A DNA stretch of 64,000 nucleotides from Caballeronia arvi (lineage in GTDB: Bacteria > Pseudomonadota > Gammaproteobacteria > Burkholderiales > Burkholderiaceae), in contig NZ_FCOM02000014.1 in NCBI RefSeq assembly GCF_001544695.2, positions 95,193 to 159,192 of the forward strand, written 5' to 3'. This document shows, piece by piece, positions 18,475 to 27,262 of this stretch; positions within the stretch are counted from its first letter, which is position 1; every line of letters starts with the position of its first letter. A program made the translations under genes and the position numbers. The notes under the pieces are model-generated. The model had not been told where the DNA came from. It did not search any database and was given only the letters and a program-made list of their open reading frames with translations.

Positions 18475-19383
18475 ATGAGGCGGATCCCGAATTTCGTGTT
18501 GCTGCGCGCCTTCGAGGCGGCGGCGCGTCTGCAAAGCTTCACGCTTGCTGCAGAAGAACTGCATCTGACGCAATCTGCGATCAGTCATCAGGTCAAAGAG
18601 CTCGAAGAGTATTTCGGCCGCAAGCTCTTCCATCGGCGGAATCGGCGAGTCGAGCTGACGCAGGAAGCATTGCGGCTGCAGGAAAGTCTCGGCCGTGTCT
18701 TCGATGTGATTGAGGCAGCGTGCGGCGACGTGGCGCTTTCCCCGAAGGCGCAAGTTCTGGTGGTCCACTGCGCGCCGAGTTTCGCGGCGAAATGGCTTGG
18801 CCCGCGACTGCCCGAGTTCATGCGAGACCATCCCGACGTAACGATTCGGCTGTCATCGAGCGCCGAGGCAATCGATCTCACGCAGCTCCAGGACGTGGAT
18901 GTCGCCATCTCATACGGTTACGCTCTGGAGCGTCCCGGCATCACCACGATCCCTATGGGCCAGGAGCGCATCGTTCCTCTCTGCTCGCCCGCGCTGGTCA
19001 GCAGCGGCGCATCGCTGATGGAATTCATGGCATCCGCGACGCTCATCGATTCGCAGTTGAGCCGTGTCACCTGGCCCCACTGGTTCGTTCTGAACGGCAT
19101 CCCCATCCCGACGCAGCCAAGACCTTCCTTCGACAGAGCCGCGCTGGTGCTTTCGGCCGCAGTCGATGGCATGGGCGTCGCGCTCGAGTCGGTCAGGCTC
19201 GCGGAGCGTGAGCTCGCGCGAGGCGATCTGATCGAACTCGGCAGCGATGTCTTTCGACCCCTTGCGCGGGAAACCCATTTCTTCTCCTATCGAATGAGCG
19301 ATAAGAACGTGGAGAAGGTAACGAGTTTCCGTCGCTGGCTATGGGAGAAGGCGGGACTCGAGGCCGTTGCAGTATCTCCGTAA
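18475..19383 (+). CDS. LysR-family regulator, GcvA-like
   Basis: This 302-residue LysR protein opens with LLRAFEAAARLQSFTLAAEE and LTQSAISHQVKELE, the pattern of the GcvA/AmpR subgroup, followed by a periplasmic-binding-like effector domain. It follows the GntR gene by 56 bases on the same strand and converges on the catechol 1,2-dioxygenase gene with a four-base gap. Its target is not evident: no divergent partner exists. It could act on the oxygenase operon, the phenol/catechol genes or a distant locus. A second protein of the same subgroup is encoded at 58818. Confidence 0.9.
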   Translation: MRRIPNFVLLRAFEAAARLQSFTLAAEELHLTQSAISHQVKELEEYFGRKLFHRRNRRVELTQEALRLQESLGRVFDVIEAACGDVALSPKAQVLVVHCAPSFAAKWLGPRLPEFMRDHPDVTIRLSSSAEAIDLTQLQDVDVAISYGYALERPGITTIPMGQERIVPLCSPALVSSGASLMEFMASATLIDSQLSRVTWPHWFVLNGIPIPTQPRPSFDRAALVLSAAVDGMGVALESVRLAERELARGDLIELGSDVFRPLARETHFFSYRMSDKNVEKVTSFRRWLWEKAGLEAVAVSP

Positions 19384-19387
19384 AAGC

Positions 19388-20296
19388 TCAGGCCGCGGCG
19401 CGCGCCCGTTGCACCTCCGCCGTCGGCACGTCGCCGCGCTCGCGCGAGAGCGTGAAATCGAAGTCGATCAGCGCGAACATGCCCTCCACGCCGTATGGCC
19501 TGCCATCCGTCCCTTCGGCCTTCTTCAGTTCCGGCACGAGGCCCTCGCGCGTGGCGAACGCGAAATCGTCCCACAGATACGGATCGCCTTCGATGTTGAT
19601 CTGCGTCGTGAGCTTGCGATAACCCGGCGATGACACGAAGAAGTGAATATGCGCGGGCCGGTGTCCATGTCTGCCGAGCTGATCGAGCAACTGCTCGGTC
19701 TTGCCGCCCGGCGGCACGCTGTACCCGACCGGCACGACGCTGCGGAAACTGTAGTTTCCTTGCGCGTCGGTACGGATCGTGCCGCGTAGATTGAACGCGG
19801 GTTGCGATTTGTCGAAGTGCGAGTAATTCCCCAGATGGTTCGCGTGCCACACTTCGACGAGCGCGTTCGCGAGCGGTTTGCCGTCGTCGCCGAGCACGCG
19901 GCCGCGCATCACGAGCGTCTGACCGGGATCGTTGCCGCTGTCGATGCGCGCATGGCCTTCCGATTCCGGCGCACCGGCGACATATAGCGGACCTTCGATC
20001 GTGCGCGGCGTGCCGCCTTCGAGTCCCGCCTTCTGCTCTGCTTCGTCGAGCCGCAGGTCGAGAAAATGCTCGAAGCCGAGCCCTGCCGCGATCAGACCGA
20101 ACTCGCCGCGCTGCCCCGTCTCGGTCAGAAAGTTGAGCGCGGTCCAGAACTCGTTGGGCGTGACATCGAGATCCTCGATCGTATGAAAAAGGTCGCGGAC
20201 GATGCGGTTGACGATGGCCTTCGTGCGCGGATTCCCTTCGCTCGTCGCGCTGTCGTCGATTTTATGGAGGAGGGCATCGATCGTATCGTGGTTCAT
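19388..20296 (-). CDS. catA: Catechol 1,2-dioxygenase
   Basis: This 302-residue intradiol dioxygenase has an N-terminal helical dimerisation region. The ferric-iron ligands are recognisable as Tyr158 (LGNYSHFD), Tyr192 (VPVGYSVPP), His216 and His218 (RPAHIHFF). It cleaves catechol to cis,cis-muconate, the first step of the ortho (beta-ketoadipate) route. The start at 20296 has GGAG nine bases upstream. It lies 19 bases after the phenol hydroxylase reductase gene, so it is the last gene of the phenol operon. This pairs phenol hydroxylation with ortho cleavage. The next enzymes (catB, catC) are not in the window. Confidence 0.95.
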   Translation of the reverse strand: MNHDTIDALLHKIDDSATSEGNPRTKAIVNRIVRDLFHTIEDLDVTPNEFWTALNFLTETGQRGEFGLIAAGLGFEHFLDLRLDEAEQKAGLEGGTPRTIEGPLYVAGAPESEGHARIDSGNDPGQTLVMRGRVLGDDGKPLANALVEVWHANHLGNYSHFDKSQPAFNLRGTIRTDAQGNYSFRSVVPVGYSVPPGGKTEQLLDQLGRHGHRPAHIHFFVSSPGYRKLTTQINIEGDPYLWDDFAFATREGLVPELKKAEGTDGRPYGVEGMFALIDFDFTLSRERGDVPTAEVQRARAAA

Positions 20297-20315
20297 TGCG
20301 TGTCTCCGTTGAGGT

Positions 20316-21380
20316 TCAGATCGATTTGAACAGCGGGCTCTTTGCGAGCGCATCGGCGCCGTCGGCGCTGGTGAGGAACTTCTCGGTATAGATGTCGCGT
20401 TCGAAAAGCTGGCCTTGCATGAGGGTGCGGATGGCGGCTTCGATCATCATGGGCGGCCCGCACAGATACGCCTTGTGCCCGCGAAACACGCCGTCGAAAT
20501 GCGCTTTCGCCGCGTCGTGCACGAATCCGCGAAAGCCTTCCCATGAGGAGTCCGCAGGTTCGTCGGAAAGCGCGGGCACGTAGGTGAAATTCGCGTGCTC
20601 GCCCTGCAGCCGCTGAAAGAGGCCGTGGTAGTACAGCTCCGCGCGATTGCGCGCGCCATAGACGAGCGTGATCTGCCGCGCGTCGTTCTCTTCCAGCATG
20701 TCGATCAGCATCGACTTCGGGCTCGACAGGCCCGATCCGCCTGCGATGAGGATCACGGGTTGCGGGTCCGACTTGCGCACGAAGAAGCGTCCATATGGGC
20801 CGCTGAAGCGAATCTCGTCGCCCGACCTGATCTGTTCGTGCAGATAGCCCGTGCCCTTGCCGCCGGGCACGCGCCGCACGTTCAGTTCGATCACGGTGCG
20901 AGAACCCGGCTTGTCCGCGAGCGAGAACGCACGCGGCATATCCTCACCCGGAATGTGCACATTCACGTACTGCCCCGCCTGAAACTCGATGCCGTTGTCC
21001 TCCAGTTCGACGAAGATGCCCTTGATCGTCGGCGTGAGATCGATCATCTCCTTCACGCGGCCCGTGTAATCGCGCACGGGGAAATGCCGTGCGTCCTCGT
21101 CTTCGTCGATATCGGCTTCGATCGTCAGGTCCGATTGCGCCGTTGCACAGCACGCGAGGCACTTGCGCTCGTCGCGCTCGAAGTCCATCAGCGCGAACGG
21201 CGACGCCGGTCCGTGTTCGATCTCGCCGTCCACCACCTGCACCTTGCAGGTCGCGCACAGGCCGTGACAGCACGCGTGCGGCAGCCATACGCCGGCGCGC
21301 ATGCACGCATCGAGAATGGTCTGGTCGTCCTCGATCTCGATCGTCTGCCCGATGGGCTCGATGGTCAGTTGATAGCTCAT
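20316..21380 (-). CDS. dmpP: Phenol hydroxylase reductase component P5
   Basis: This 354-residue protein passes electrons from NADH to the diiron hydroxylase. Domain order is N-terminal plant-type ferredoxin (Cys37-x4-Cys42-x2-Cys45-x31-Cys77), an FAD domain with RAFSLADKPG, and an NAD domain with LIAGGSGLSSP. This matches DmpP/MmoC-type reductases. The ATG at 21380 begins MSYQLTIEPIG, the family start; upstream codons in the same frame only shadow the next gene. It lies 23 bases after dmpO in the operon. Confidence 0.95.
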   Translation of the reverse strand: MSYQLTIEPIGQTIEIEDDQTILDACMRAGVWLPHACCHGLCATCKVQVVDGEIEHGPASPFALMDFERDERKCLACCATAQSDLTIEADIDEDEDARHFPVRDYTGRVKEMIDLTPTIKGIFVELEDNGIEFQAGQYVNVHIPGEDMPRAFSLADKPGSRTVIELNVRRVPGGKGTGYLHEQIRSGDEIRFSGPYGRFFVRKSDPQPVILIAGGSGLSSPKSMLIDMLEENDARQITLVYGARNRAELYYHGLFQRLQGEHANFTYVPALSDEPADSSWEGFRGFVHDAAKAHFDGVFRGHKAYLCGPPMMIEAAIRTLMQGQLFERDIYTEKFLTSADGADALAKSPLFKSI

Positions 21381-21403
21381 CGCATCTTCTCCTTCATCGT
21401 CGT

Positions 21404-21766
21404 CTAGCTGCGCGATCCGCCGATGCCGTTCAGGCCCGGCGTGCGGAAGCGGATCACCGCCTTGTGGCCGAGACCGTTCTCGCCGATCGACTTGTCGAAG
21501 TCGGGCGTGAACGGCGCCCCCGATCTGAACCACTCGGCGGCGTTCATATCGACGCTTCGCCAGTCGGGATGCTGCGAATACATCGACGGGAGCAGTTCGT
21601 CGATCAACGCCCTGAACGGCGTCGACGCCTCGACAGGTATGCAATGCGGCGCGCAGAACATCAGGTGATCTTCCCAGCCGACGAAGAGCAACTGCTTGCC
21701 GTGAAAGTTCTCGACACGGTCCCGGATCTCGCCGGCGTAACCTTCCTTCAGTGCGATGACTGACAT
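21404..21766 (-). CDS. dmpO: Phenol hydroxylase gamma subunit P4
   Basis: This 120-residue protein is the small subunit of the (alpha-beta-gamma)2 multicomponent phenol hydroxylase. It begins MSVIALKEGYAGEIRDRVEN and contains GKQLLFVGWEDHLMFCAPHC and PVEASTPF, which I recognise from DmpO/PoxE-type subunits. It supports assembly of the hydroxylase rather than catalysis. It lies between the alpha subunit (23-base gap) and the reductase gene, the standard order in dmp-type operons. Confidence 0.94.
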   Translation of the reverse strand: MSVIALKEGYAGEIRDRVENFHGKQLLFVGWEDHLMFCAPHCIPVEASTPFRALIDELLPSMYSQHPDWRSVDMNAAEWFRSGAPFTPDFDKSIGENGLGHKAVIRFRTPGLNGIGGSRS

Positions 21767-21789
21767 GATTCGTCTCCTGTGTTTTGTGC

Positions 21790-23379
21790 TTACGCCGCTT
21801 TCTGCTGTGCTTCAGGGGCTTCCTCGCCACCGTGGCTCGGCTTGCCCGTCCAGCGCAGCCAGTTGCTGCGGTCGGGCGAGTCTTCGAACTCGTGGCCGTC
21901 TTCGCCAGCGTGGATGTGGTAGTAGCGCAGCACTTCGCGCATCGGATCGAAGTCGGGTGCGGCCGGATCGACATCGTCGGCGAAGCAGTTGCCCTGATAG
22001 ATCTGCTGCACCGGCATCCATGCCTGCACATACTTTTCCGGTTCGTTGTCGAAGATGTCCTTACAGCCGTCCGAGCAGAAATGGAACTTGTTGCCGAGGT
22101 AATCGCTTTCGCGATAGCAGATCTTCGTCGGGTCGTCGGGCTCGGTGAAGGCCATCGGGATCTGACACGTCTGACACAGCATCGGCAGCGTGTTGTTATA
22201 AAAGCGCCGGCCTGCTTTCTGCTCTTCGCGCCAGTATTCGAGGCGCGGGCGATAGATCTTGTCGAAGGTGGCAGGATACTTTTCCGCGAGCCACTGCATT
22301 TCGTCTTCGGAAGGAACCCACGTGTGCAGCGCCGCCGCGTGCGTGTAGTTGTAGAAGATGCCCCACGCCTCGTGCGAGAGGCGGTCCTTTTCCTTCATCG
22401 CGACTTCGTGATACTTCGGCATACGGATGCCATAGCGTTCGAGGTCATGGAACAGCGCGCCGCCGTTCTTCTCGAAGTAGGTTTCCCATGCCTCCTGCCA
22501 CGACATGATCCGCTTGGGCAGCATGTAGTCCATCATCATCGCGACGAGCGTGAGCAGGCGATAGCCGCGCCAGAACCATTTGTCGATCCATTTCTGGATG
22601 ATCGGCACGTTGCCGGGGTCCTGTTCCAGCAGGAACTTCACGACTTCGAGCCCGAGGGTCATGTGGCGCGATTCGTCGGACTGCGCGGAGAAGCCGAACG
22701 TGACCGTCGCCATGTCGCCGTTGAAGGCCGCGCCGGACATGAACGGCATGAACAGCAGGTTGGTCAGCACGTATTCGAACGAGAACGAGATCGCCGTCAC
22801 GAACTCGAACGGCCCGGCGCTCATCGCATCCTCGAAATACGACTTCGGCACCGACAGGTACCACACGCGATCGTGCATGTGCCTGAAGTCGTGAAAGCCG
22901 TTGAAGTACTTGTTGTAGTGGCTGATCGTATGCACCTGCGTCTGCGCGTGCCGAAGCTCGTCGATCGCCTGCATCTGGCACGCGATGCGCGCGCCCGCGC
23001 CACGGAAGTTGCGCCCCGCGAGCGCGAAGCCGCGATGCGCCGCATATTCGAGCGGGCTCACACCGGTCAGAAAGAGCTTGAGCGCGTTGATGTAGCGCGG
23101 GTCCGTGACATTGAACTGGCCGTTGTTCTGCTGGAACGCATCGATGATCGCGTAGAGCTTGCGTTCCTTCTCGCCCTGATATTTCCAGTAGGCGTCCATC
23201 GTGAGGCGGAACGGGTCTTCCCACTTGTCCCAGTCATGCACCTTGATGCCTTCGAAGCGGTCGTAGGGGAACACTTCGTCCATCGGCTGATAGGTGGTTT
23301 CCCAGCCGAGGCCGCGTGTGAGCATCGCGTAGTTTTCCTTGATGCTCAGTTTCTTCGGGGCAGGTTGCTGTGTGCTCAT
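21790..23379 (-). CDS. dmpN: Phenol hydroxylase alpha (catalytic diiron) subunit P3
   Basis: This 529-residue protein is the oxygenase large subunit. The carboxylate-bridged diiron centre is recognised by two ExxH motifs, Glu141-xx-His144 (DELRHAQTQ) and Glu236-xx-His239 (DESRHM), with partner glutamates near 111 and 202. A C-terminal cysteine cluster (CQTC, then FHFCSDGC) is also present, as in DmpN. It inserts one oxygen atom into phenol or methylphenols to give catechols. Its start has AGGAG eight bases upstream. It works with DmpL, DmpO, effector DmpM and reductase DmpP encoded in the same operon. Confidence 0.96.
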   Translation of the reverse strand: MSTQQPAPKKLSIKENYAMLTRGLGWETTYQPMDEVFPYDRFEGIKVHDWDKWEDPFRLTMDAYWKYQGEKERKLYAIIDAFQQNNGQFNVTDPRYINALKLFLTGVSPLEYAAHRGFALAGRNFRGAGARIACQMQAIDELRHAQTQVHTISHYNKYFNGFHDFRHMHDRVWYLSVPKSYFEDAMSAGPFEFVTAISFSFEYVLTNLLFMPFMSGAAFNGDMATVTFGFSAQSDESRHMTLGLEVVKFLLEQDPGNVPIIQKWIDKWFWRGYRLLTLVAMMMDYMLPKRIMSWQEAWETYFEKNGGALFHDLERYGIRMPKYHEVAMKEKDRLSHEAWGIFYNYTHAAALHTWVPSEDEMQWLAEKYPATFDKIYRPRLEYWREEQKAGRRFYNNTLPMLCQTCQIPMAFTEPDDPTKICYRESDYLGNKFHFCSDGCKDIFDNEPEKYVQAWMPVQQIYQGNCFADDVDPAAPDFDPMREVLRYYHIHAGEDGHEFEDSPDRSNWLRWTGKPSHGGEEAPEAQQKAA

Positions 23380-23403
23380 TTGCTCGTCTCCTTGAGTCGC
23401 CGC

Positions 23404-23676
23404 TCAGGCTTTCCATTCGATGATGAATTCGTCGTCGGTTTCGTCGATGTTGCCGCTCAGCGAAATCAGATTCAGTTGCAGCTCACGCAGGTCGAAGTCG
23501 CGGCCGATGATCGCTTCGATCGATTCGCGCCGGATCACGAGCTTGCCGACGGCGTCGATCTTGACCATCGCCGGGAATGCGTTGACGACGGCGTGCGGGT
23601 TGTCCGCTTCGATGGCCTCGATGATCGGCCGCGAATCGTCGTTTGCCTGGAATGCGATGAAGACGGAATCAGCCAT
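23404..23676 (-). CDS. dmpM: Phenol hydroxylase effector protein P2
   Basis: This 90-residue cofactor-less protein of the MmoB/DmpM family binds the hydroxylase and couples electron supply to oxygen activation. Recognisable parts are VFIAFQANDDSRPIIEAIE and the acidic end NIDETDDEFIIEWKA. Its first eight bases overlap the end of dmpL, implying translational coupling. It is followed by dmpN after 24 bases. Confidence 0.95.
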   Translation of the reverse strand: MADSVFIAFQANDDSRPIIEAIEADNPHAVVNAFPAMVKIDAVGKLVIRRESIEAIIGRDFDLRELQLNLISLSGNIDETDDEFIIEWKA

Positions 23677-24676
23677 GACTCACCTCCACGCCCTGTTTGG
23701 CCACGCGCGCATCGAAGGCCTGTGCGACTGCTTCGAGCGCGTGATGCGCGTCGTCATCGAGGCCGGCTAGCGCAAGCGGCTTGAGCGCTTCGAGGACCAC
23801 GCCTCGCCACTTCGCCACCCACTGCGCGAGCAAGGCCGCATTGGCCGGCGATTCGGCCGCCGCGGTCTTGATGGTGGCATCGACCCAGCGGCTGGTTTCG
23901 TCGAACCATGTGCTCGCGAACTCGTTGAGCATGCCGAGACCCGGACCGTGCAGGCGCGAGAAGCGCTCGTCGATATGCCGGTACACGAGCGGATAGAGCA
24001 GGCCATCGAGCACGACGTTTTGCGCAACGAAGGTCTCGAACCAGTCACGTACGACCATCGTGTCTTCCACGATGCGCCGCAGCCCTTGCCACATCGGATC
24101 GTTCATCCAGCGCGTCTTGCCTTCGGCGAGTGACGTGCCCTGATTGCCGTCCAGTGCAAGCCCGATGCGCGACAGGTACTGCGCGATGCCGAGCCGGTCC
24201 ATGCAATGGAACATCGTCGCCTGCGTGATGGCCGTGCCCCAGCCGTAGCCGGTCACGAAGCAGTTGTTGGTGTTCGCCGCCCATTCGACGTGACGCAGCG
24301 GCACCATGATCGATGCGATGTGCGCCTTCGCATCGTCGGAGAGATCGGTGAGCAGGCGGCGCTTCGCGACGAACTCGAGGTTCTTCTCCATCGTCTCCTG
24401 CTGCTTCGCGCGGGCGGTCGTGTAGGCGCCGTAGTAGTACTGACGCGGGTCCTTGAACGCGTACCAGTCTTTCATCACGATGCCCGTGCGGCCCTTGTCA
24501 TACAGCTCGAATTCCGGCTGCCACAGCGGACGATAATGAAAGTTGACCTCGGGCTGAAGGTCGAAGGTCGCTTCCTGATAGCGGGATGCGGGCTTGTCCG
24601 CGCCGAGGCGCCGCGCGACATGCGAGAAGGTCTGCCGCACCTGCTCGACCGCTGAAGTCTTGATGTCGATCTGCAT
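23669..24676 (-). CDS. dmpL: Phenol hydroxylase beta subunit P1
   Basis: This 335-residue protein is the structural beta subunit of the hydroxylase, homologous in fold to the alpha subunit but without the iron-binding ExxH pairs. It contains the family segments PEVNFHYRPLWQPEFELYD and KDPRQYYYGAYTTARAKQ. It is essential for assembly of the (alpha-beta-gamma)2 core. It starts 23 bases after dmpK and overlaps dmpM by eight bases. Confidence 0.95.
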   Translation of the reverse strand: MQIDIKTSAVEQVRQTFSHVARRLGADKPASRYQEATFDLQPEVNFHYRPLWQPEFELYDKGRTGIVMKDWYAFKDPRQYYYGAYTTARAKQQETMEKNLEFVAKRRLLTDLSDDAKAHIASIMVPLRHVEWAANTNNCFVTGYGWGTAITQATMFHCMDRLGIAQYLSRIGLALDGNQGTSLAEGKTRWMNDPMWQGLRRIVEDTMVVRDWFETFVAQNVVLDGLLYPLVYRHIDERFSRLHGPGLGMLNEFASTWFDETSRWVDATIKTAAAESPANAALLAQWVAKWRGVVLEALKPLALAGLDDDAHHALEAVAQAFDARVAKQGVEVSHG

Positions 24677-24699
24677 TCGTCACTCCTTGGGTATGGGGA

Positions 24700-24954
24700 T
24701 CATTCAGAGAGGCCGGGCTGTCCGTACCGCCATTTCAACTCTTCGAAATCGAGCAGCTCGCCTTCGTCGCGCGTGAGATGGATCACGCGATGCGTTCGGC
24801 AGAACGACTGGTATTCGCGCAAGGGCATCACGAGTTCGACGCTTAAGCCCGGATCGCCGATGGAGAAATCGAACTCGACGAAGCCGTCGTTTCGTTGCTC
24901 CCTGAACCGGACATAGCGGCGCGTGATGTCGAAGGCGCGCGCGGATGTTTGCAT
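24700..24954 (-). CDS. dmpK: Phenol hydroxylase assembly protein P0
   Basis: This 84-residue protein is the first gene of the operon. It resembles DmpK, which assists iron incorporation into or activation of the hydroxylase core and is not part of the active enzyme. The sequence includes RYVRFREQRNDGFVEFDFSI and MPLREYQSFCRTH. An AGGAGACAG ribosome site precedes the ATG. About 70 bases of leader separate it from the predicted sigma-54 transcription start. Confidence 0.92.
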   Translation of the reverse strand: MQTSARAFDITRRYVRFREQRNDGFVEFDFSIGDPGLSVELVMPLREYQSFCRTHRVIHLTRDEGELLDFEELKWRYGQPGLSE

Positions 24955-25035
24955 CGCTGTCTCCTGTCTTTGGTGTCTATCGCCGGTTCCGTTCGATGAA
25001 TGAATTGATCGAGAACCGGTGTGCGCACCCTATAA

Positions 25036-25051
25036 GGCAACTCGTATGCCA
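25036..25051 (-). promoter_or_regulatory. Sigma-54 (-24/-12) promoter of the phenol hydroxylase operon
   Basis: On the minus strand the sequence reads TGGCATACGAGTTGCC. The invariant GG and GC are ten bases apart, as the consensus TGGCAC-N5-TTGC requires. Transcription would start near 25025, about 70 bases before dmpK. It is the expected promoter type for a DmpR-controlled operon. Confidence 0.8.
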
Positions 25052-25177
25052 ATCGATGCACGCAGGCGGTCGGATTGCGTCGATGCAGCGCGGCCAAAGC
25101 TTTGTGGGAAGGGGCTGCCGCGGCCTTGAACATGTTTCGGACGCACGCGGGCACGGTCCACGCGGCGGCCGGGCGAC

Positions 25178-25230
25178 TTGATGAAATGCTCGAAAAGCCC
25201 GTGACCCGACCTGATCAAATCCGTATCAGG
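25178..25230. promoter_or_regulatory. Two candidate DmpR upstream activating sites
   Basis: Site 1 (25178-25194) is TTGATGAAATGCTCGAA, resembling XylR/DmpR upstream sites. Site 2 (25210-25230) is the inverted repeat CCTGAT-N9-ATCAGG with TGATCAAAT inside. Their centres are 34 bases apart, about three helix turns, and 135-170 bases from the -24 element, a normal enhancer distance. They also lie 120-172 bases before the dmpR start. Confidence 0.6.
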
Positions 25231-25349
25231 GAACGCACTAGTAGCCGATTCAGCCGGGCTTGCAAGCGAGGCGGCGGAGCATTGCGCGACGCGCGCACAT
25301 CGCCTATCGTGGCGTCATGAAAACGGTCAGGCAGACGGAGACACGAGCA

Positions 25350-27137
25350 ATGCCACGTCGCGAGAAAGCGCCTTCGAAGGCGCAAGACGGCATGTCGATG
25401 GTTGCGCCGAAGGGCGGACCCGTCGACAGCCTGCGTTATCCCGACATCGCGGATCTGATGTCGCGGCTGCACTTCTCGCCGGGCGATGGCCGCATCTGGC
25501 TCGACGAGCAGCGCATGCTGCTCATGCATACCGGCGCGATGGGAACGATGCGGCGCGAGCTGATCGAAAGCCTCGGCCTCGATGCGGCGCGCGGGCTGCT
25601 CACGCGCATGGGCTACAACTCCGGCGCGCGCGATGCCGAACTCGCGCGCCGTGTGCGCCCGGAAAACAGCATCACCGAAATGTTCGCGGTCGGCCCGCAG
25701 TTGCACATGCTCGAAGGCATGACGATGGTCGAGCCGGTGCGCCTCGAAATCGATGTCGAGCGCGGCAAGTACTACGGCGAGTTCATCTGGAAGAACTGCG
25801 CGGAAGACGAGGAGCACGTGCGCATCTACGGCATCGGCGCGGAGCCGGTGTGCTGGACGCAGCTCGGTTATGCCGCGGGTTATACGAGCGTGTTCATGGG
25901 CCGCCCGATTCTCTATCGCGAGGTGGAATGCCGCGCGCTCGGACAGGCGCATTGCCGCATCATCGGCAAGCCGGTCGAGGAGTGGGGCGAGGAAGCCGCC
26001 GACGATCTGCGCTTCATGCGCGCGCAGAACTTCACACAGGGGCTTGCCGCGACCGCCACCGGAGGTGAGGGCGCGTTCGGCGACGAGAACATGGTCGGCG
26101 CTTCGCCGGGATTCAATGCGGTGTGCCACATGATCAGGCGCGTCGCGGGCACGCGTGCGACCGTGCTGTTCCTCGGCGAGAGCGGCGTCGGCAAGGAAGT
26201 GTGCGCCCGCACGCTGCACCGGATCAGCAAACGCGCCGAAGGCCCGTTCGTCGCCGTGAACTGCGCGGCGATTCCGGAGGCGCTCGTCGAGTCGGAGCTC
26301 TTCGGCGTCGACAAAGGCGGCTTCACCGATGCCACGCAGAGCCGCGCCGGGCGCTTCGAACGCGCGCATGGCGGCACGCTCTTTCTCGACGAAATCGGCA
26401 TTCTCAGCATGACCGCGCAAGGCAAGCTGCTGCGGGCGTTGCAGGAAGGCGAAATCGAACGCGTGGGCGGCACCGAGACGCGGCGCGTGGACGTGCGCGT
26501 GGTCGCCGCAACCAATCTCGATCTGCGCGACGAGATTCGCGCGGGGCGCTTTCGCGAAGACCTGTACTTCCGCCTGAACGTGTTCCCGATTCGCGTGCCG
26601 TCACTGCGCGAGCGGCGCGAGGACTTGCCCGTGCTGCTCAACCACATGCTGCGCAAGTATCGCGAACGGCACGAGCGCAATGTCACCGGCTTCACGCCGC
26701 GCGCGCTCGATGCGCTCCTGAACTACAGCTGGCCGGGCAATATCCGCGAATTGGAAAACATCGTGGAGCGGGGCGTGATTCTCGCGAACGATGGCGGCGC
26801 GATCGATATCGGTCATCTCTTCACGAGCGGCGAGACGGTTGAGACCGAAAGTTTCGGCATTGGCGACGATGGCACGCTCATGGCGTCGGGCGCGCTGTCG
26901 TCGCGGCAAGGCGATGCGGGCGGCGATGAAGTCGAGCGAGTGACGCGCAAGGTGAACAGCCTCTTGCTGGGCATCGCCGGCGATGTGGAGCCGACTTCGC
27001 TCGACGACATCGAGACCGCGCTGCTGAAGAGCGCGGTGCAGCGGGCCGAAGGAAACCTGTCGGCAGCGGCGCGCACGCTCGGCATCACGCGGCCTCAGCT
27101 GGTTTATCGGCTCAAGAGCCGGGGATTGAGAGTCTGA
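25350..27137 (+). CDS. dmpR: DmpR/XylR-type sigma-54-dependent activator of phenol degradation
   Basis: This 595-residue activator has an N-terminal XylR-type sensory domain with a V4R-like region (about 20-215), a linker, and an AAA+ domain with Walker A GESGVGKE (276-283) and Walker B GTLFLDEIG. A C-terminal Fis-type helix-turn-helix (GNLSAAARTLGITRPQLVYR) binds the enhancer. It binds phenols directly and drives sigma-54 transcription of the divergent dmp operon. The start at 25350 has GGAG nine bases upstream; an ATG at 25317 lacks one. The sigma-54-contacting loop reads GGFTDA (323-328) rather than the usual GAFTGA. Confidence 0.93.
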   Translation: MPRREKAPSKAQDGMSMVAPKGGPVDSLRYPDIADLMSRLHFSPGDGRIWLDEQRMLLMHTGAMGTMRRELIESLGLDAARGLLTRMGYNSGARDAELARRVRPENSITEMFAVGPQLHMLEGMTMVEPVRLEIDVERGKYYGEFIWKNCAEDEEHVRIYGIGAEPVCWTQLGYAAGYTSVFMGRPILYREVECRALGQAHCRIIGKPVEEWGEEAADDLRFMRAQNFTQGLAATATGGEGAFGDENMVGASPGFNAVCHMIRRVAGTRATVLFLGESGVGKEVCARTLHRISKRAEGPFVAVNCAAIPEALVESELFGVDKGGFTDATQSRAGRFERAHGGTLFLDEIGILSMTAQGKLLRALQEGEIERVGGTETRRVDVRVVAATNLDLRDEIRAGRFREDLYFRLNVFPIRVPSLRERREDLPVLLNHMLRKYRERHERNVTGFTPRALDALLNYSWPGNIRELENIVERGVILANDGGAIDIGHLFTSGETVETESFGIGDDGTLMASGALSSRQGDAGGDEVERVTRKVNSLLLGIAGDVEPTSLDDIETALLKSAVQRAEGNLSAAARTLGITRPQLVYRLKSRGLRV

Positions 27138-27196
27138 TTCTCAATTCGCAATACACATCCTGATCTCAGGGTAAACCGCAGAATCGCGATTAATTC

Positions 27197-27225
27197 TTGG
27201 ATATAGTTGGCGTACGGAGTATATT
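27197..27225 (+). promoter_or_regulatory. Sigma-70-like promoter of the aromatic-acid carrier
   Basis: TTGGAT (27197-27202), 17 bases, TATATT (27220-27225). The -35 box lies in TTGGATATAG, which partly matches the candidate GntR operator core TTGGATAC; that overlap may be chance. Confidence 0.5.
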
Positions 27226-27262
27226 CGAGACAAGGCAATCTAGACCAATGGAGGACGACACC

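Noticed and set aside
21784..23784. A 666-codon open frame on the plus strand, antisense to dmpN/dmpM
   Set aside because: It is the mirror of a real gene in high-GC DNA: very rich in Arg, Val, His and Asp, no domain, and it runs across gene borders. The minus-strand phenol hydroxylase genes are certain.
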